Counted from the first letter of the stretch, positions 1 through 6,074 are shown. The stretch is 26,399 nucleotides of DNA from a virus (IMGVR_UViG_3300044712_000361:1-26399); one strand, 5' to 3'. Notes: generated by a model from the letters alone, not told the origin. Made by a program: numbers and translations.

Positions 1-18
1 TTATTTTGTCTAGTCCAG

Positions 19-65
19 ATGGCTACACGCACTCACCTAGTAGGGAAGGATATGGCTACACGCAC
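19..65. repeat. Two-copy 14-bp direct repeat
   Basis: The sequence ATGGCTACACGCAC occurs at 19-32 and again at 52-65. The offset of 33 bases is exactly 11 codons, and both copies lie in the same open frame (reading MATRT each time) that ends at the TAG at 70-72. This could be an internal duplication in the tail of a gene entering from the left. With only two copies there is no basis for calling it an iteron array or attachment site. Confidence 0.5.
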
Positions 66-93
66 AAGATAGCATCGGTGTATCTGGAGTATT

Positions 94-111
94 ATTTAGG
101 CTTGCCTAAAT
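94..111. repeat. Palindrome with CTTG loop
   Basis: ATTTAGGCTTGCCTAAAT is two perfect 8-base arms around TT, or as RNA a 7-bp stem capped by a CUUG tetraloop, a loop known to be stable. No T-run follows, so it is not a typical intrinsic terminator. It could be an operator or an RNA hairpin. Confidence 0.45.
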
Positions 112-371
112 CTTAGCCGTCCAACTTGTGCAAGCCCCGCCCGATCCATGTACTAGTCCACCCCTACCACCGCCCCGCCAACTAGTATATATCAGCCCCA
201 ACTCTCACACTCCCGCTTCCTGTTCCCTTATTAGTACGGGTAGGTATCCGTTACCACTACGGTAAGCTATGCTTTTGGTACCCCCGGAAATTCCTGCGCG
301 TATTACGGGTAGCTTTGATAGGAATTCCTGCCCTCTTTCCAGGGATTATGGCGGGTGGGGTTTAGGAAGGG

Positions 372-380
372 TGGTATACT
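372..380 (+). promoter_or_regulatory. Putative extended -10 promoter for the small-gene cluster
   Basis: TGGTATACT matches an extended -10 element (TGn followed by TATACT, one mismatch from TATAAT), and AGGGGG follows. No good -35 hexamer lies 16-18 bases upstream. It sits 25 bases before the first well-supported start codon. The TATAcT-AGGGG pattern recurs at other intergenic sites in this window (2146, 7592, 24527). Confidence 0.4.
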
Positions 381-404
381 AGGGGGAACAGGAAGGAGTA
401 CTTT

Positions 405-572
405 ATGGCCAACTTTAAGCGTAAACGACCGAAAAATAGACGTGCGGGCTGCTTGTTCTGTAAACCCTGGAAGGTAAATGGAACTAGCTCGAAGGATCGT
501 TTGCGGTGGTCGGAATTAAAAAATAAAACCAGGGATGGGGTAGGAGAGAAATATGGCAAAGACGTTCTTTAG
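405..572 (+). CDS. Small basic CxxC protein (55 aa)
   Basis: The ATG at 405 follows an excellent GGAAGGAG site (391-398). The product begins with a Lys/Arg-rich stretch (MANFKRKRPKNRR) followed by AGCLFCKPWK at about residues 14-23, so one CxxC pair followed by a KPWK motif. I recall small phage and bacterial hypothetical proteins with this basic N-terminus plus GCLLCKPxK pattern, but no function is known to me. The basic charge suggests nucleic acid binding, and the single CxxC could bind metal only as a dimer or with other ligands; both are inference. Its 3' end overlaps the next gene by 20 bases in another frame. It is the first gene after the promoter-like element at 372. Confidence 0.75.
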   Translation: MANFKRKRPKNRRAGCLFCKPWKVNGTSSKDRLRWSELKNKTRDGVGEKYGKDVL

Positions 573-753
573 TACTGCCCCTGACCCAAGGTTTGCTGTC
601 GATTTCGTCTGGGTAGAGGGGGTTTTCGTTACTATTCACGATGATGGGGAGATTGAGTTCTCGGGTGATCCTGATTTTGTGATTTCGAGGGAATCGTTAC
701 AGAGACTCTTATTTCGGGTTAATAACTTTATCGAGATGCGGAGAGGAAAATAA
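553..753 (+). CDS. Hypothetical protein (66 aa)
   Basis: The start ATG follows GGAGAG (543-548) at close spacing and lies inside the end of the previous gene, suggesting translational coupling. The product is acidic in its middle (HDDGEIEFSGDPDF, residues about 29-42) and looks like an alternating beta-strand segment followed by a short helix ending in a basic tail (EMRRGK). No motif or signal peptide is seen and I do not recognise the family. Strand, ribosome site and tight packing with its neighbours are the support that it is expressed. Confidence 0.65.
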   Translation: MAKTFFSTAPDPRFAVDFVWVEGVFVTIHDDGEIEFSGDPDFVISRESLQRLLFRVNNFIEMRRGK

Positions 754-755
754 CG

Positions 756-839
756 ATGGAATTAATTATGTTCGCCCTTTTGGTGTTTCTAACGTTGGAA
801 GACGGATGGAGGTATGTATATGATTGGCTTAAGTCATGA
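756..839 (+). CDS. Tiny hydrophobic peptide (27 aa), tentative
   Basis: The ATG at 756 lies 3 bases after the previous stop, with GAGAGGA (741-747) as a plausible ribosome site. The product starts with a hydrophobic run, MELIMFALLVFLTL, followed by EDGWRYVYDWLKS. The first 14 residues are too short for a comfortable transmembrane helix but could associate with membrane. It overlaps the next gene by 20 bases, like the 405/553 pair. It may be a real small membrane-associated phage peptide or only leader translation for the following gene. Confidence 0.4.
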   Translation: MELIMFALLVFLTLEDGWRYVYDWLKS

Positions 840-987
840 AGGCTTGGACAACTACAAGAAGGGGAGATTGAAATTGGATATTGAGCCGCCCGATTTTTGG
901 TGGTTTTGTCCGACCTGCAAGGAATTTCACCCAGGTTACAACGATAAACTGATTATGTGTGATAAGGAGGAGGAGCGAAATGGATAA
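820..987 (+). CDS. Small CxxC protein (55 aa)
   Basis: The ATG at 820 is placed 7 bases after a GGAGG (808-812), a near-ideal ribosome site. The product contains the segment DFWWFCPTCKEFHPG (about residues 25-39), with a CxxC pair, a nearby His and a later single Cys in IMCDKEEER. Together these could make half of a treble-clef or a small zinc ribbon; the metal-binding claim is inference. The C-terminus is highly charged. The stop at 985-987 overlaps the start of the next gene by 8 bases. I do not recognise a family. Confidence 0.65.
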   Translation: MIGLSHEGLDNYKKGRLKLDIEPPDFWWFCPTCKEFHPGYNDKLIMCDKEEERNG

Positions 988-1240
988 CAAAATGACGTAC
1001 AAGGATTTTATGGATAGCATTCAAAAACTGGAAAAAGAGAATGTGACTCCAAAGGATAAAAATTTCTATCTGATAATTGCTCCTTACATATGGAATGGCT
1101 TCTGGTATATCAAAGAACGCAGTAAACTGCTTCGTTGGGTAGGACGCAGGCTTCACAACAAATATATTTATGCCCTGGGACTTCATGTGGAGTGGATAGG
1201 TGGGTTGAAAGAGTTTATAAACTTGGAAGGAATAGACTGA
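980..1240 (+). CDS. Hypothetical protein (86 aa)
   Basis: The ATG at 980 is chosen over an upstream in-frame ATG at 959 because AAGGAGGAGG (964-973) lies at ideal distance from it. The product opens with a charged helical segment (residues 1-25), then a hydrophobic aromatic stretch reading NFYLIIAPYIWNGFWYI (about residues 28-44), then a basic part (KERSKLLRWVGRR) and a C-terminal amphipathic segment. The aromatic stretch could sit at a membrane interface, but no clean transmembrane helix is evident. The function is unknown. It ends one base before the methyltransferase start, consistent with one operon. Confidence 0.7.
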   Translation: MDNKMTYKDFMDSIQKLEKENVTPKDKNFYLIIAPYIWNGFWYIKERSKLLRWVGRRLHNKYIYALGLHVEWIGGLKEFINLEGID

Positions 1241-1241
1241 G

Positions 1242-2012
1242 ATGGGCTATAGAGAGCTTACTGCGTGTCCGATATGCGAGTACAGTGGAAAGTTTGCCCA
1301 GGTACGTGCTGCCTTTGGGCCTACATTCGTGACGGAGAGCGGTTTCAACGCTGCGTACTACTCTGCTTACTCGATCTGCCCGGTCTGTGGCGACATGTTT
1401 CAGAACCCAATGCCGAATATGACTGGGTTTTATGAGTCTGGAGACTATCGTGAGTCTGTCAATGCTTCTACAGAGGCGATGGATGCAGACGAACTGGCAA
1501 GGTCTGAGCGCGTTTTTAAGACGATCAAGGAATATTTGCCCGCTCCGACCAGTTTTTTGGACGTAGGGGCCTCCAGGGGCTATCTGTTGGACAAAATTAA
1601 GGAAGGTTACGGAATACTACCGATAGGAATTGAGCCAAACTTTTCCTATGTGACCAATTTACATGTAGTTGCCAGGGATATAAGCGATGTCGGTGGGCCA
1701 TTCGACCTGATAACCTGTATTCACGTCCTTGAACACGTCCCAACTCCCGTTTACACGCTCAGGCAGATGTATAACAGGCTGACCAGGGATGGAACGCTGA
1801 TGATAGAGGTTCCTACAATAGCTTCCCCAGCCTCTCCCTTCCGTTTGCCTCATTTACACGTCTTCGATACCGGCTCTTTGGAGACAGCGGCTCGAAAAGC
1901 GGGGATGAGGATCGACCGGCTCTTCTTCGGAACCGACCTGATGGTGACTTTGAAGGGATTGACACAAGATTCCAAGATTGGGTATACTCATATTCAAGGA
2001 GATATACCATGA
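1242..2012 (+). CDS. Zinc-ribbon class I SAM-dependent methyltransferase
   Basis: At 256 aa this is a class I methyltransferase of the Methyltransf_23 style. Two cysteine pairs, CPIC (C9/C12) and CPVC (C46/C49), form an N-terminal zinc ribbon. The SAM-binding glycine loop is FLDVGASRGYLL (residues 105-116), GIEP (129-132) is the acidic end of strand 2, and HVLEHV (161-166) is the typical post-motif II signature. PHLHVF (203-208) also fits this family. Such enzymes with N-terminal zinc ribbons often act on sugars, lipids or small metabolites; the substrate cannot be read here. A phage copy could modify nucleotides, DNA or a surface glycan. A GGAAGG site precedes the start, and the last bases overlap the next gene as ATGA, implying coupled translation. 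Confidence 0.85.
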   Translation: MGYRELTACPICEYSGKFAQVRAAFGPTFVTESGFNAAYYSAYSICPVCGDMFQNPMPNMTGFYESGDYRESVNASTEAMDADELARSERVFKTIKEYLPAPTSFLDVGASRGYLLDKIKEGYGILPIGIEPNFSYVTNLHVVARDISDVGGPFDLITCIHVLEHVPTPVYTLRQMYNRLTRDGTLMIEVPTIASPASPFRLPHLHVFDTGSLETAARKAGMRIDRLFFGTDLMVTLKGLTQDSKIGYTHIQGDIP

Positions 2013-2143
2013 ACCTACCGCTCGGAAAGATCGCATATTTGTGTTTCGCCTGGACGGTGTTCATCCTCTTGGGAATAGCCCTCGGACTGAACCTGCCGTT
2101 CATCCTGGCCGTAATTGGTACTGTACTGTACCTTATCGGTTAG
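2009..2143 (+). CDS. Small two-segment membrane protein (44 aa)
   Basis: The ATG overlaps the methyltransferase stop (ATGA) and follows a textbook AAGGAGATATACC ribosome site. The 44-residue product is nearly all hydrophobic: one segment spans about residues 8-25 (IAYLCFAWTVFILLGIAL) and a second about residues 28-44, split by GLNLPF. This looks like a helical hairpin in the inner membrane. Holins of this size exist and a muramidase gene lies 2.5 kb downstream, so a holin or antiholin role is possible, but nothing in the sequence proves it. It precedes the promoter and leader at 2146-2233. Confidence 0.7.
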   Translation: MNLPLGKIAYLCFAWTVFILLGIALGLNLPFILAVIGTVLYLIG

Positions 2144-2145
2144 GT

Positions 2146-2151
2146 TATAAT
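2146..2151 (+). promoter_or_regulatory. Perfect TATAAT -10 element
   Basis: TATAAT followed by AGGGG sits directly after the 44-aa gene. The nearest TTG-type -35 (TTGGTA, 2115-2120) is too far away at 25 bases; TGTACT at 2122-2127 has the right spacing of 18 but matches poorly. A start about 7 bases downstream (near 2158) would place the left arm of the long hairpin (2161-2172) at the very 5' end of the message. The same TATAAT-(T)AGG form appears at 7592 and 24527. Confidence 0.45.
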
Positions 2152-2160
2152 AGGGGTAAT

Positions 2161-2233
2161 CGGAAGGGCGGGGAGCCAGCTTACTTAAAGCGTCTGGTAA
2201 CACCCGCCCTTCCGTCTATTTGGGAGGGCTTTT
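2161..2233 (+). promoter_or_regulatory. Structured leader with two competing hairpins
   Basis: Two mutually exclusive RNA structures share one strand. Hairpin A is a perfect 12-bp pairing of CGGAAGGGCGGG (2161-2172) with CCCGCCCTTCCG (2203-2214), with a 30-base loop containing a small CCAG/CTGG inner stem. Hairpin B pairs GCCCTTCC (2206-2213) with GGGAGGGC (2222-2229), 8 bp including one G-U, with an 8-base loop, and is followed by TTTTG. Hairpin B resembles a short intrinsic terminator and also hides the only good ribosome site (GGGAGGG) of the next gene. Hairpin A, when formed, frees it. This is the architecture of an attenuator or translational switch; what would trigger it is not visible. 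Confidence 0.55.
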
Positions 2234-2639
2234 GTTAAAGACATTCTTAAGTATCCTGGCAGAACTTCGCTGGCCCCCTATTTATCTAGTCTCACCAAGA
2301 CAGTTCGAGAATACGCAGGGTATCAAGCGCCACGGAGAGCGAGTTAAAGGGAATTGGGGTATATCCGCTGATTTCTATCCGATGATTAGTACCGTCAGGG
2401 GTATGAGGGGAAAGATGCTAAAAAACACCCTCTGGCATGAGATTGGCCATAAAATCCATTCAAGCAAGCCCCATTGGTGGATATACCTGTTCGGAGACAT
2501 CATGGCCGATGGCGGTAACCAACAGACTGAAAGGTCTGTTTATTATGGACATACACGGGATGAACTGCCCTCTCGTGAACGTCTGCTCCATCTTTCCATA
2601 TTGGCAGCCAAACGCTATAACAAGAAAATAGAACAATAG
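2232..2639 (+). CDS. Small HExxH metallopeptidase-like protein
   Basis: I chose the TTG at 2232 because GGGAGGG lies just upstream; a TTG at 2220 is also in frame but has no ribosome site. The 135-residue product contains LWHEIGHKIHS with the zinc-binding HExxH pattern (H69, E70, H73). A glutamate about 27 residues after the second His (E100, in QQTERS) is a possible third ligand, which would make it a gluzincin-type fold, though this is unproved. There is no signal peptide. Small HExxH proteins in phages include anti-repressor-type peptidases and wall or capsid proteases, and the sequence does not discriminate. Expression is probably controlled by the leader hairpins at 2161-2233, which cover its ribosome site. 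It leads the adhesin and lysin block. Confidence 0.7.
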   Translation: MLKTFLSILAELRWPPIYLVSPRQFENTQGIKRHGERVKGNWGISADFYPMISTVRGMRGKMLKNTLWHEIGHKIHSSKPHWWIYLFGDIMADGGNQQTERSVYYGHTRDELPSRERLLHLSILAAKRYNKKIEQ

Positions 2640-2648
2640 GAGAAGAAC

Positions 2649-3077
2649 ATGGCAGCTACGTATAACAAGTATCAACAATTCATGGAGGATACCTTCAAGG
2701 GTGTCCACAACTTCACATCGGACGCAACCTGTACCGTCACCGTCGCCCTGTCTAATACAGCCGGAGATGCAGATGCAACTAAGGCAACCCTGAGCCAGAT
2801 TACGCAGGTTTCGTATACCAACTGCTCTTCACGGGTTGTGACCGGGATTACCGCTGAACACACGACCGGTACTGTCCACCTGACGGGAACGGATTTGGTT
2901 TTGACCGCCTCTGGTGGAGCCATTGGGCCATTCCGCTATGTCATTTTCTACAATGACGACCCTACATCTCCAGCAGACCCGCTGATGTGTTGGTTTGATT
3001 ATGGTTCAGCGGTAACCATTAATGATGGTGAGACATTTACAATCGATCTTCAAACTGACATTGCAACGGCAGTATAG
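2649..3077 (+). CDS. Phage structural protein, beta-rich (142 aa)
   Basis: The start follows AGGAGAAG. The opening MAATYNKYQQFMEDTFKGVHN and the following TVALSNTAG pattern match a family seen next to tail or head genes in many tailed phages, where proteins begin with a short helix and then 'NKYxxFxEDLxxGVHN...VALSNTAP'. The rest is Thr/Ser/Gly-rich alternating strands, including RYVIFYND (about 97-104) and WFDYGSAVTINDGETF (about 114-129), a typical small beta-sandwich. No catalytic motif is seen. It is probably a virion component; whether head, tail or fibre-associated is unclear. The next gene starts 4 bases later. Confidence 0.65.
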   Translation: MAATYNKYQQFMEDTFKGVHNFTSDATCTVTVALSNTAGDADATKATLSQITQVSYTNCSSRVVTGITAEHTTGTVHLTGTDLVLTASGGAIGPFRYVIFYNDDPTSPADPLMCWFDYGSAVTINDGETFTIDLQTDIATAV

Positions 3078-3080
3078 CGT

Positions 3081-4298
3081 ATGGCTACTACCTGGGTGCA
3101 GACTCACGCTCGGTTTCGTAATGACGACGGGAGTCAGACTACTGCAACATGGAAAGCCGCTCTCGATACCAACATTTCTGTGGATGTCGGTGCTGGGAAT
3201 GTAAATTTACGTATCCGTATATCCAGTTCGCAGACAGGTACAACGGGAGCCAAAGTAACTGGAACCCTGTACCTGTCTAAGAACGGGGGAGCGTATGCCG
3301 CGGTAACCGATGTGACATCCTCTGTTAAGGCAATCGCTTCCGCCAATTTTGCAGACGAAGATGCTACGACTCAGCAGATCAGTTCCGGAACATTTGTAGC
3401 GGGGAAGATGGATGAAGTAAACGGTGCTTGTACAGCAACGGGAACGATTGCTCAAAATTCTGTTACAGAACATGAATTCTCCGTACAATTGATTTCGGCT
3501 GACTTGGCCAGTGGAAACACGCTGGACTTTCGTATGAGAAATGGCTCGACTGCGTATACAACGTATACGGTGACTCCCAGGATAACCGTTCTCAAATCAT
3601 CCTCACTAACCATGAATGTCGGGTCGTATGCTGTAACGGGGGTCAATCAGGTCTTAAAGTCCGCCCACAAGATAACGTCAGATGTAGGCTCTTATTCACA
3701 AACGGGGATAAATATCAATCTGCTCGTTTCCAGAGGGCTGTTGGCTTCCGTAGGCTCATACCTGTCGACCGGTGTAAATACTCCAATCCTGGCTCAACAT
3801 AAGGTAACAGGAGCGGTAGGAAGCTATTCCCTGACCGGAGTCTCTACCCCCCTGGTTATGGCCAGGAAGATTGTGGCGGCTGTTGGTTCATACATTCAGA
3901 CTGGTATCGACGCAATTCTAGGTCTTCAAAAGAGATTAACGGTTTCTGTAGGTAGTTATTCGCTGACGGGAGTGGATACCCCGCTCCTGTCTGCTCACAA
4001 GATTATTTCGTCTATTGGAAGTTACGGGCTGACGGGGAACGAAGCAACGTTTACTATACAGACTCTCCTCCACGATTACGTCATGACCGTGAACGTTGGA
4101 GTTTACAATCTAACTGGGCATTTTATCGGCCTGTCAAAATATCCACCGGACATTTTCAAGTCTTCCTCTCAACCATTCGATTCCTTATCAGAAGGCAATT
4201 CAGTTATAATTACTAATGTAAAAGAAAAGCATTCTCCTAATATCAATAGCCGATCTTCTAGTATGGCTATTAATAGGAATCGAGGTAAGAGTGAATAA
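3081..4298 (+). CDS. Virion surface protein with GSYxxTG tandem repeats
   Basis: This 405-residue protein has three parts. Residues 1-175 are beta-rich and begin with THARFRNDDGSQTTATW, a motif found in small phage and metagenomic structural proteins ('RNDDGSETTATW'). Residues 180 to about 351 hold eight copies of a roughly 22-residue repeat with core VGSYxxTGxxxxLxxxxKI, the seventh longer. The last 50 residues are Ser/Asn/Lys-rich, probably disordered, and their DNA is more A+T-rich than the rest. A repetitive beta structure such as a fibre or adhesin shaft fits, but no receptor-binding domain is recognised. The gene lacks a strong ribosome site and follows its neighbour by 3 bases, so reinitiation is likely. 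Its end overlaps the next start by 8 bases. Confidence 0.7.
   Translation: MATTWVQTHARFRNDDGSQTTATWKAALDTNISVDVGAGNVNLRIRISSSQTGTTGAKVTGTLYLSKNGGAYAAVTDVTSSVKAIASANFADEDATTQQISSGTFVAGKMDEVNGACTATGTIAQNSVTEHEFSVQLISADLASGNTLDFRMRNGSTAYTTYTVTPRITVLKSSSLTMNVGSYAVTGVNQVLKSAHKITSDVGSYSQTGININLLVSRGLLASVGSYLSTGVNTPILAQHKVTGAVGSYSLTGVSTPLVMARKIVAAVGSYIQTGIDAILGLQKRLTVSVGSYSLTGVDTPLLSAHKIISSIGSYGLTGNEATFTIQTLLHDYVMTVNVGVYNLTGHFIGLSKYPPDIFKSSSQPFDSLSEGNSVIITNVKEKHSPNINSRSSSMAINRNRGKSE
3618..4130 (+). repeat. Eight-copy ~66-base protein-coding tandem repeat
   Basis: The segment encodes repeats starting at residues 180, 202, 224, 246, 268, 290, 312 and about 339 of the 405-aa protein. Six intervals are exactly 22 residues (66 bases) and one is 27. 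The invariant core is GSY-xx-TG; between cores lie a hydrophobic stretch and a basic KI/KV/RL. The DNA copies have diverged strongly while the protein core is held, indicating old repeats kept by protein-level selection rather than recent slippage. Confidence 0.85.
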
Positions 4299-4605
4299 AT
4301 ACTATTGTATGAGCGAAGTTGAGTTGGCTGTTTCATTCGTAAACAATGCAGCCTATTACGATCCGGATGGAGGGGTTACTTTATTGGTTAAAGAGCCGGG
4401 TAAGCACTTTGCTACATATACCTATCCGGCAGATATAACAAAGGACTCTACTGGACATTACAGCATGAGCCTGACAGTTAATTCAGTAGGTATATGGACT
4501 TATGTTTGGGTTTCAGACGATGCTTCAAAGGGCCACGTAGAGTCTGGGGACAAGATTCAAGTTCAGCCTGCCCTGAGCCATGTGTTAAAGGAGCTTCCTA
4601 AATGA
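4291..4605 (+). CDS. Ig-like/BppU-like beta domain protein (104 aa)
   Basis: The GTG at 4291 follows GAGGT closely and overlaps the previous gene by 8 bases; an ATG at 4309 is an alternative without a ribosome site. The central pattern, with VTLLVKEPG, YTYPADITKDSTGHYSMSL and GIWTYVWVSDD (about residues 29-78), is the common single-domain phage fold in which a strand pair 'DPxxVTLxVxxPxG', then 'ITKDxTGxYxxxxxxxxxGxWxYxW', is repeated across baseplate, fibre and minor tail proteins. It is probably a small beta-sandwich attached to the baseplate or fibre. Its last base pairs overlap the lysin start as ATGA. Confidence 0.65.
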   Translation: MNKYYCMSEVELAVSFVNNAAYYDPDGGVTLLVKEPGKHFATYTYPADITKDSTGHYSMSLTVNSVGIWTYVWVSDDASKGHVESGDKIQVQPALSHVLKELPK

Positions 4606-6074
4606 GAATACGTTATCCGATGATTATAGACTCCGCCTACAATAATTTGGGGGCGGACTGGACAAAGATGGGGGACAGCCTATGGGGAATGTATGTGAAG
4701 GCTACAGAAGGTCAGTTTACCCGCGATCCGCAGTTTCCTGCTTCCTGGGCGCAGTTACGGAATATGGGAAAGCCGCGTGCTGCCTACCACTTCTATCGTG
4801 AGAGCTGGTATGGTATGCCGCGTGACCCGATTGCACAGGCGAACTTCTTCTATAATCGAGTTAAAGAGTTTGGAATCATTCCTGGCGACAGATTCGTATT
4901 GGATGCAGAAGACAATAGTATGACCATCCAGAAAATCCTGGCATGTGCCAGAGAGATACGTCGTTTGAGTGGCTACTGGCCGATTTTGTACTCCGGGTTC
5001 TATTATTTGAAGGATAATACCAAGGGCTACGAGCTTCTGACGGATGCAGAGATAGACGACCTTAAGAAGCTTCCGATAATCATTTCGGCTTACCTAACAG
5101 ATGGAGATAACTATGAATTCCTTCCAGGTACTTTGGTTCCGGATCAAAGATATTTCGGTAGTGTCGTGGGCTGGCAGTATGCTGGAGACGTCAAGCCAGA
5201 GGTTCACAAGCTTCCCGGCCTTAATCCCTATTACAACAACGACTTGGACTTCAACGTATTCTTACCGGAGTTTTTAGAGGATTGGAAGACTGGCTACTAT
5301 ATGCCGGAGCCTGAACCCGAGCCTCTTCCGGAACCCCCTGCTCCAGATACCGGAACTTCCTTTACTCTTCGCCACTTTGATGTGGTTAACTACTACGGTA
5401 ACTCCACTCGTGTTCATGTAGCAAGTTTCAACTTGGCTGAATTCGATGTCATACTGGACAACCGCCTTAACTTCATGACGACAGACCGGTGGGCGGAGCA
5501 GATGAATGTGGATTATGCAGTCAATGGCCTCGCAGGTTGGTATCCAGGCCCCAAAAAGCGTGGAATTGTACAGACAATACTGGATGGTATGGCTTTCTTT
5601 CACGGAACAGGAGTTATGGGAACCGGCTACCAGAACCTGTATATCGATCAGAATAATAGGTTCTCTGTCTTCCGCCCTGTTCATATCTGGAATGCTCATG
5701 GCTTCCCCAATGTCCTGCTTAGGGATTTTGTTGTGCAGACCTTTAAGAAGACTCTGGACGACCTGCGAGCGCGTACGGCTGTAGGAGTTACAGAAGACCA
5801 GACTCGCCTGTATGTAGTAACAGTAGATGGCAAGGACTATGCTATGAAAGAGGGGCTTAACTTCCCGCAGACGGCGGAGATTATGAAGTCCCTGGGATGC
5901 AAAGACGCCTGGATGGCAGATGGCGGCGGAAGTACGACTGCTATATTGAAGACTGCCGATGGGAAGTATGAAGTCGTAGGAACCCCCTGGGGAGAGGAAA
6001 CTCGTATAGTAAATGGATCGGTCTACAAGATGAGGCCGGTTGCAGTTCACTTTGGTTTGAGGAGAAAATCATGA
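4602..6074 (+). CDS. GH25 muramidase fused to phosphodiester-glycosidase-like domain
   Basis: This 490-residue protein has two enzyme-like domains. Residues 1-228 are a GH25 lysozyme: D10 in MIID, the DxE catalytic pair D101/E103 in FVLDAEDN, VKATEG (32-37), AAYHFYR (60-66) and the closing WQYAG...NNDLDFNVF (191-220) are all family signatures. A Pro/Glu linker (about 235-249) follows. Residues 255-485 match the phosphodiester glycosidase (NAGPA/DUF2233) domain, with FNL, YAVNGLAGW, RTAVGVT (391-397), LYVVTVDG (403-410) and the hallmark DGGGSTT (440-446). GH25 cleaves peptidoglycan; NAGPA-like domains remove phosphodiester-linked sugars, so the second domain may trim wall-polymer or glycan phosphodiesters (inference). 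There is no signal peptide. AAAGGAG sits upstream, and the start overlaps the previous gene. Confidence 0.85.
   Translation: MRIRYPMIIDSAYNNLGADWTKMGDSLWGMYVKATEGQFTRDPQFPASWAQLRNMGKPRAAYHFYRESWYGMPRDPIAQANFFYNRVKEFGIIPGDRFVLDAEDNSMTIQKILACAREIRRLSGYWPILYSGFYYLKDNTKGYELLTDAEIDDLKKLPIIISAYLTDGDNYEFLPGTLVPDQRYFGSVVGWQYAGDVKPEVHKLPGLNPYYNNDLDFNVFLPEFLEDWKTGYYMPEPEPEPLPEPPAPDTGTSFTLRHFDVVNYYGNSTRVHVASFNLAEFDVILDNRLNFMTTDRWAEQMNVDYAVNGLAGWYPGPKKRGIVQTILDGMAFFHGTGVMGTGYQNLYIDQNNRFSVFRPVHIWNAHGFPNVLLRDFVVQTFKKTLDDLRARTAVGVTEDQTRLYVVTVDGKDYAMKEGLNFPQTAEIMKSLGCKDAWMADGGGSTTAILKTADGKYEVVGTPWGEETRIVNGSVYKMRPVAVHFGLRRKS

Larger units (their letters stand above)
1..404. other. Gene-poor leader region at the window edge
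   Basis: No convincing gene with a ribosome site is visible here. Frame 1 is open from base 1 to a TAG at 70-72 and could be the last 23 codons of a gene that begins outside the window; this is weak. Between about 120 and 235 the + strand is strikingly pyrimidine-rich and poor in G, opposite to the purine-rich coding strand that follows. The stretch also holds a 14-bp direct repeat (19-32 and 52-65), a near-perfect palindrome (94-111), a small stem TTACC-N5-GGTAA near 251-265, and a perfect AGGAATTCCT palindrome near 320-329. Just before the first gene the + strand becomes very G-rich. It may be a regulatory or module-boundary region; no function can be assigned. Confidence 0.5.

Noticed and set aside
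19-65. Direct repeat as attachment site or iterons
   Set aside because: There are only two copies, at an 11-codon spacing and in one open frame, so an internal coding duplication explains it.
94-111. Palindrome as a terminator
   Set aside because: No T-run follows and the stem is mostly A-T outside its centre.
349-398. G-quadruplex in the G-rich stretch before the first gene
   Set aside because: There are enough G-runs, but the loops would be 1, 8 and 10 bases, too long for a standard quadruplex. The runs are better explained by promoter and ribosome sites.
3618-4130. 66-base periodicity as a CRISPR-like array
   Set aside because: The DNA copies are poorly conserved, there are no spacers, and the periodicity is in-frame protein repeats.
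4204-4213. TATAAT inside the 405-aa gene as a promoter for the 4291 gene
   Set aside because: The hexamer is perfect, but it lies in an A+T-rich coding tail, has no TGn or recognisable -35, and is not followed by the purine start region of the other sites.
5274-6050. Long minus-strand open frame opposite the lysin gene
   Set aside because: No ribosome site or recognisable domain; the + strand gene has complete enzyme signatures, so this is an antisense shadow.
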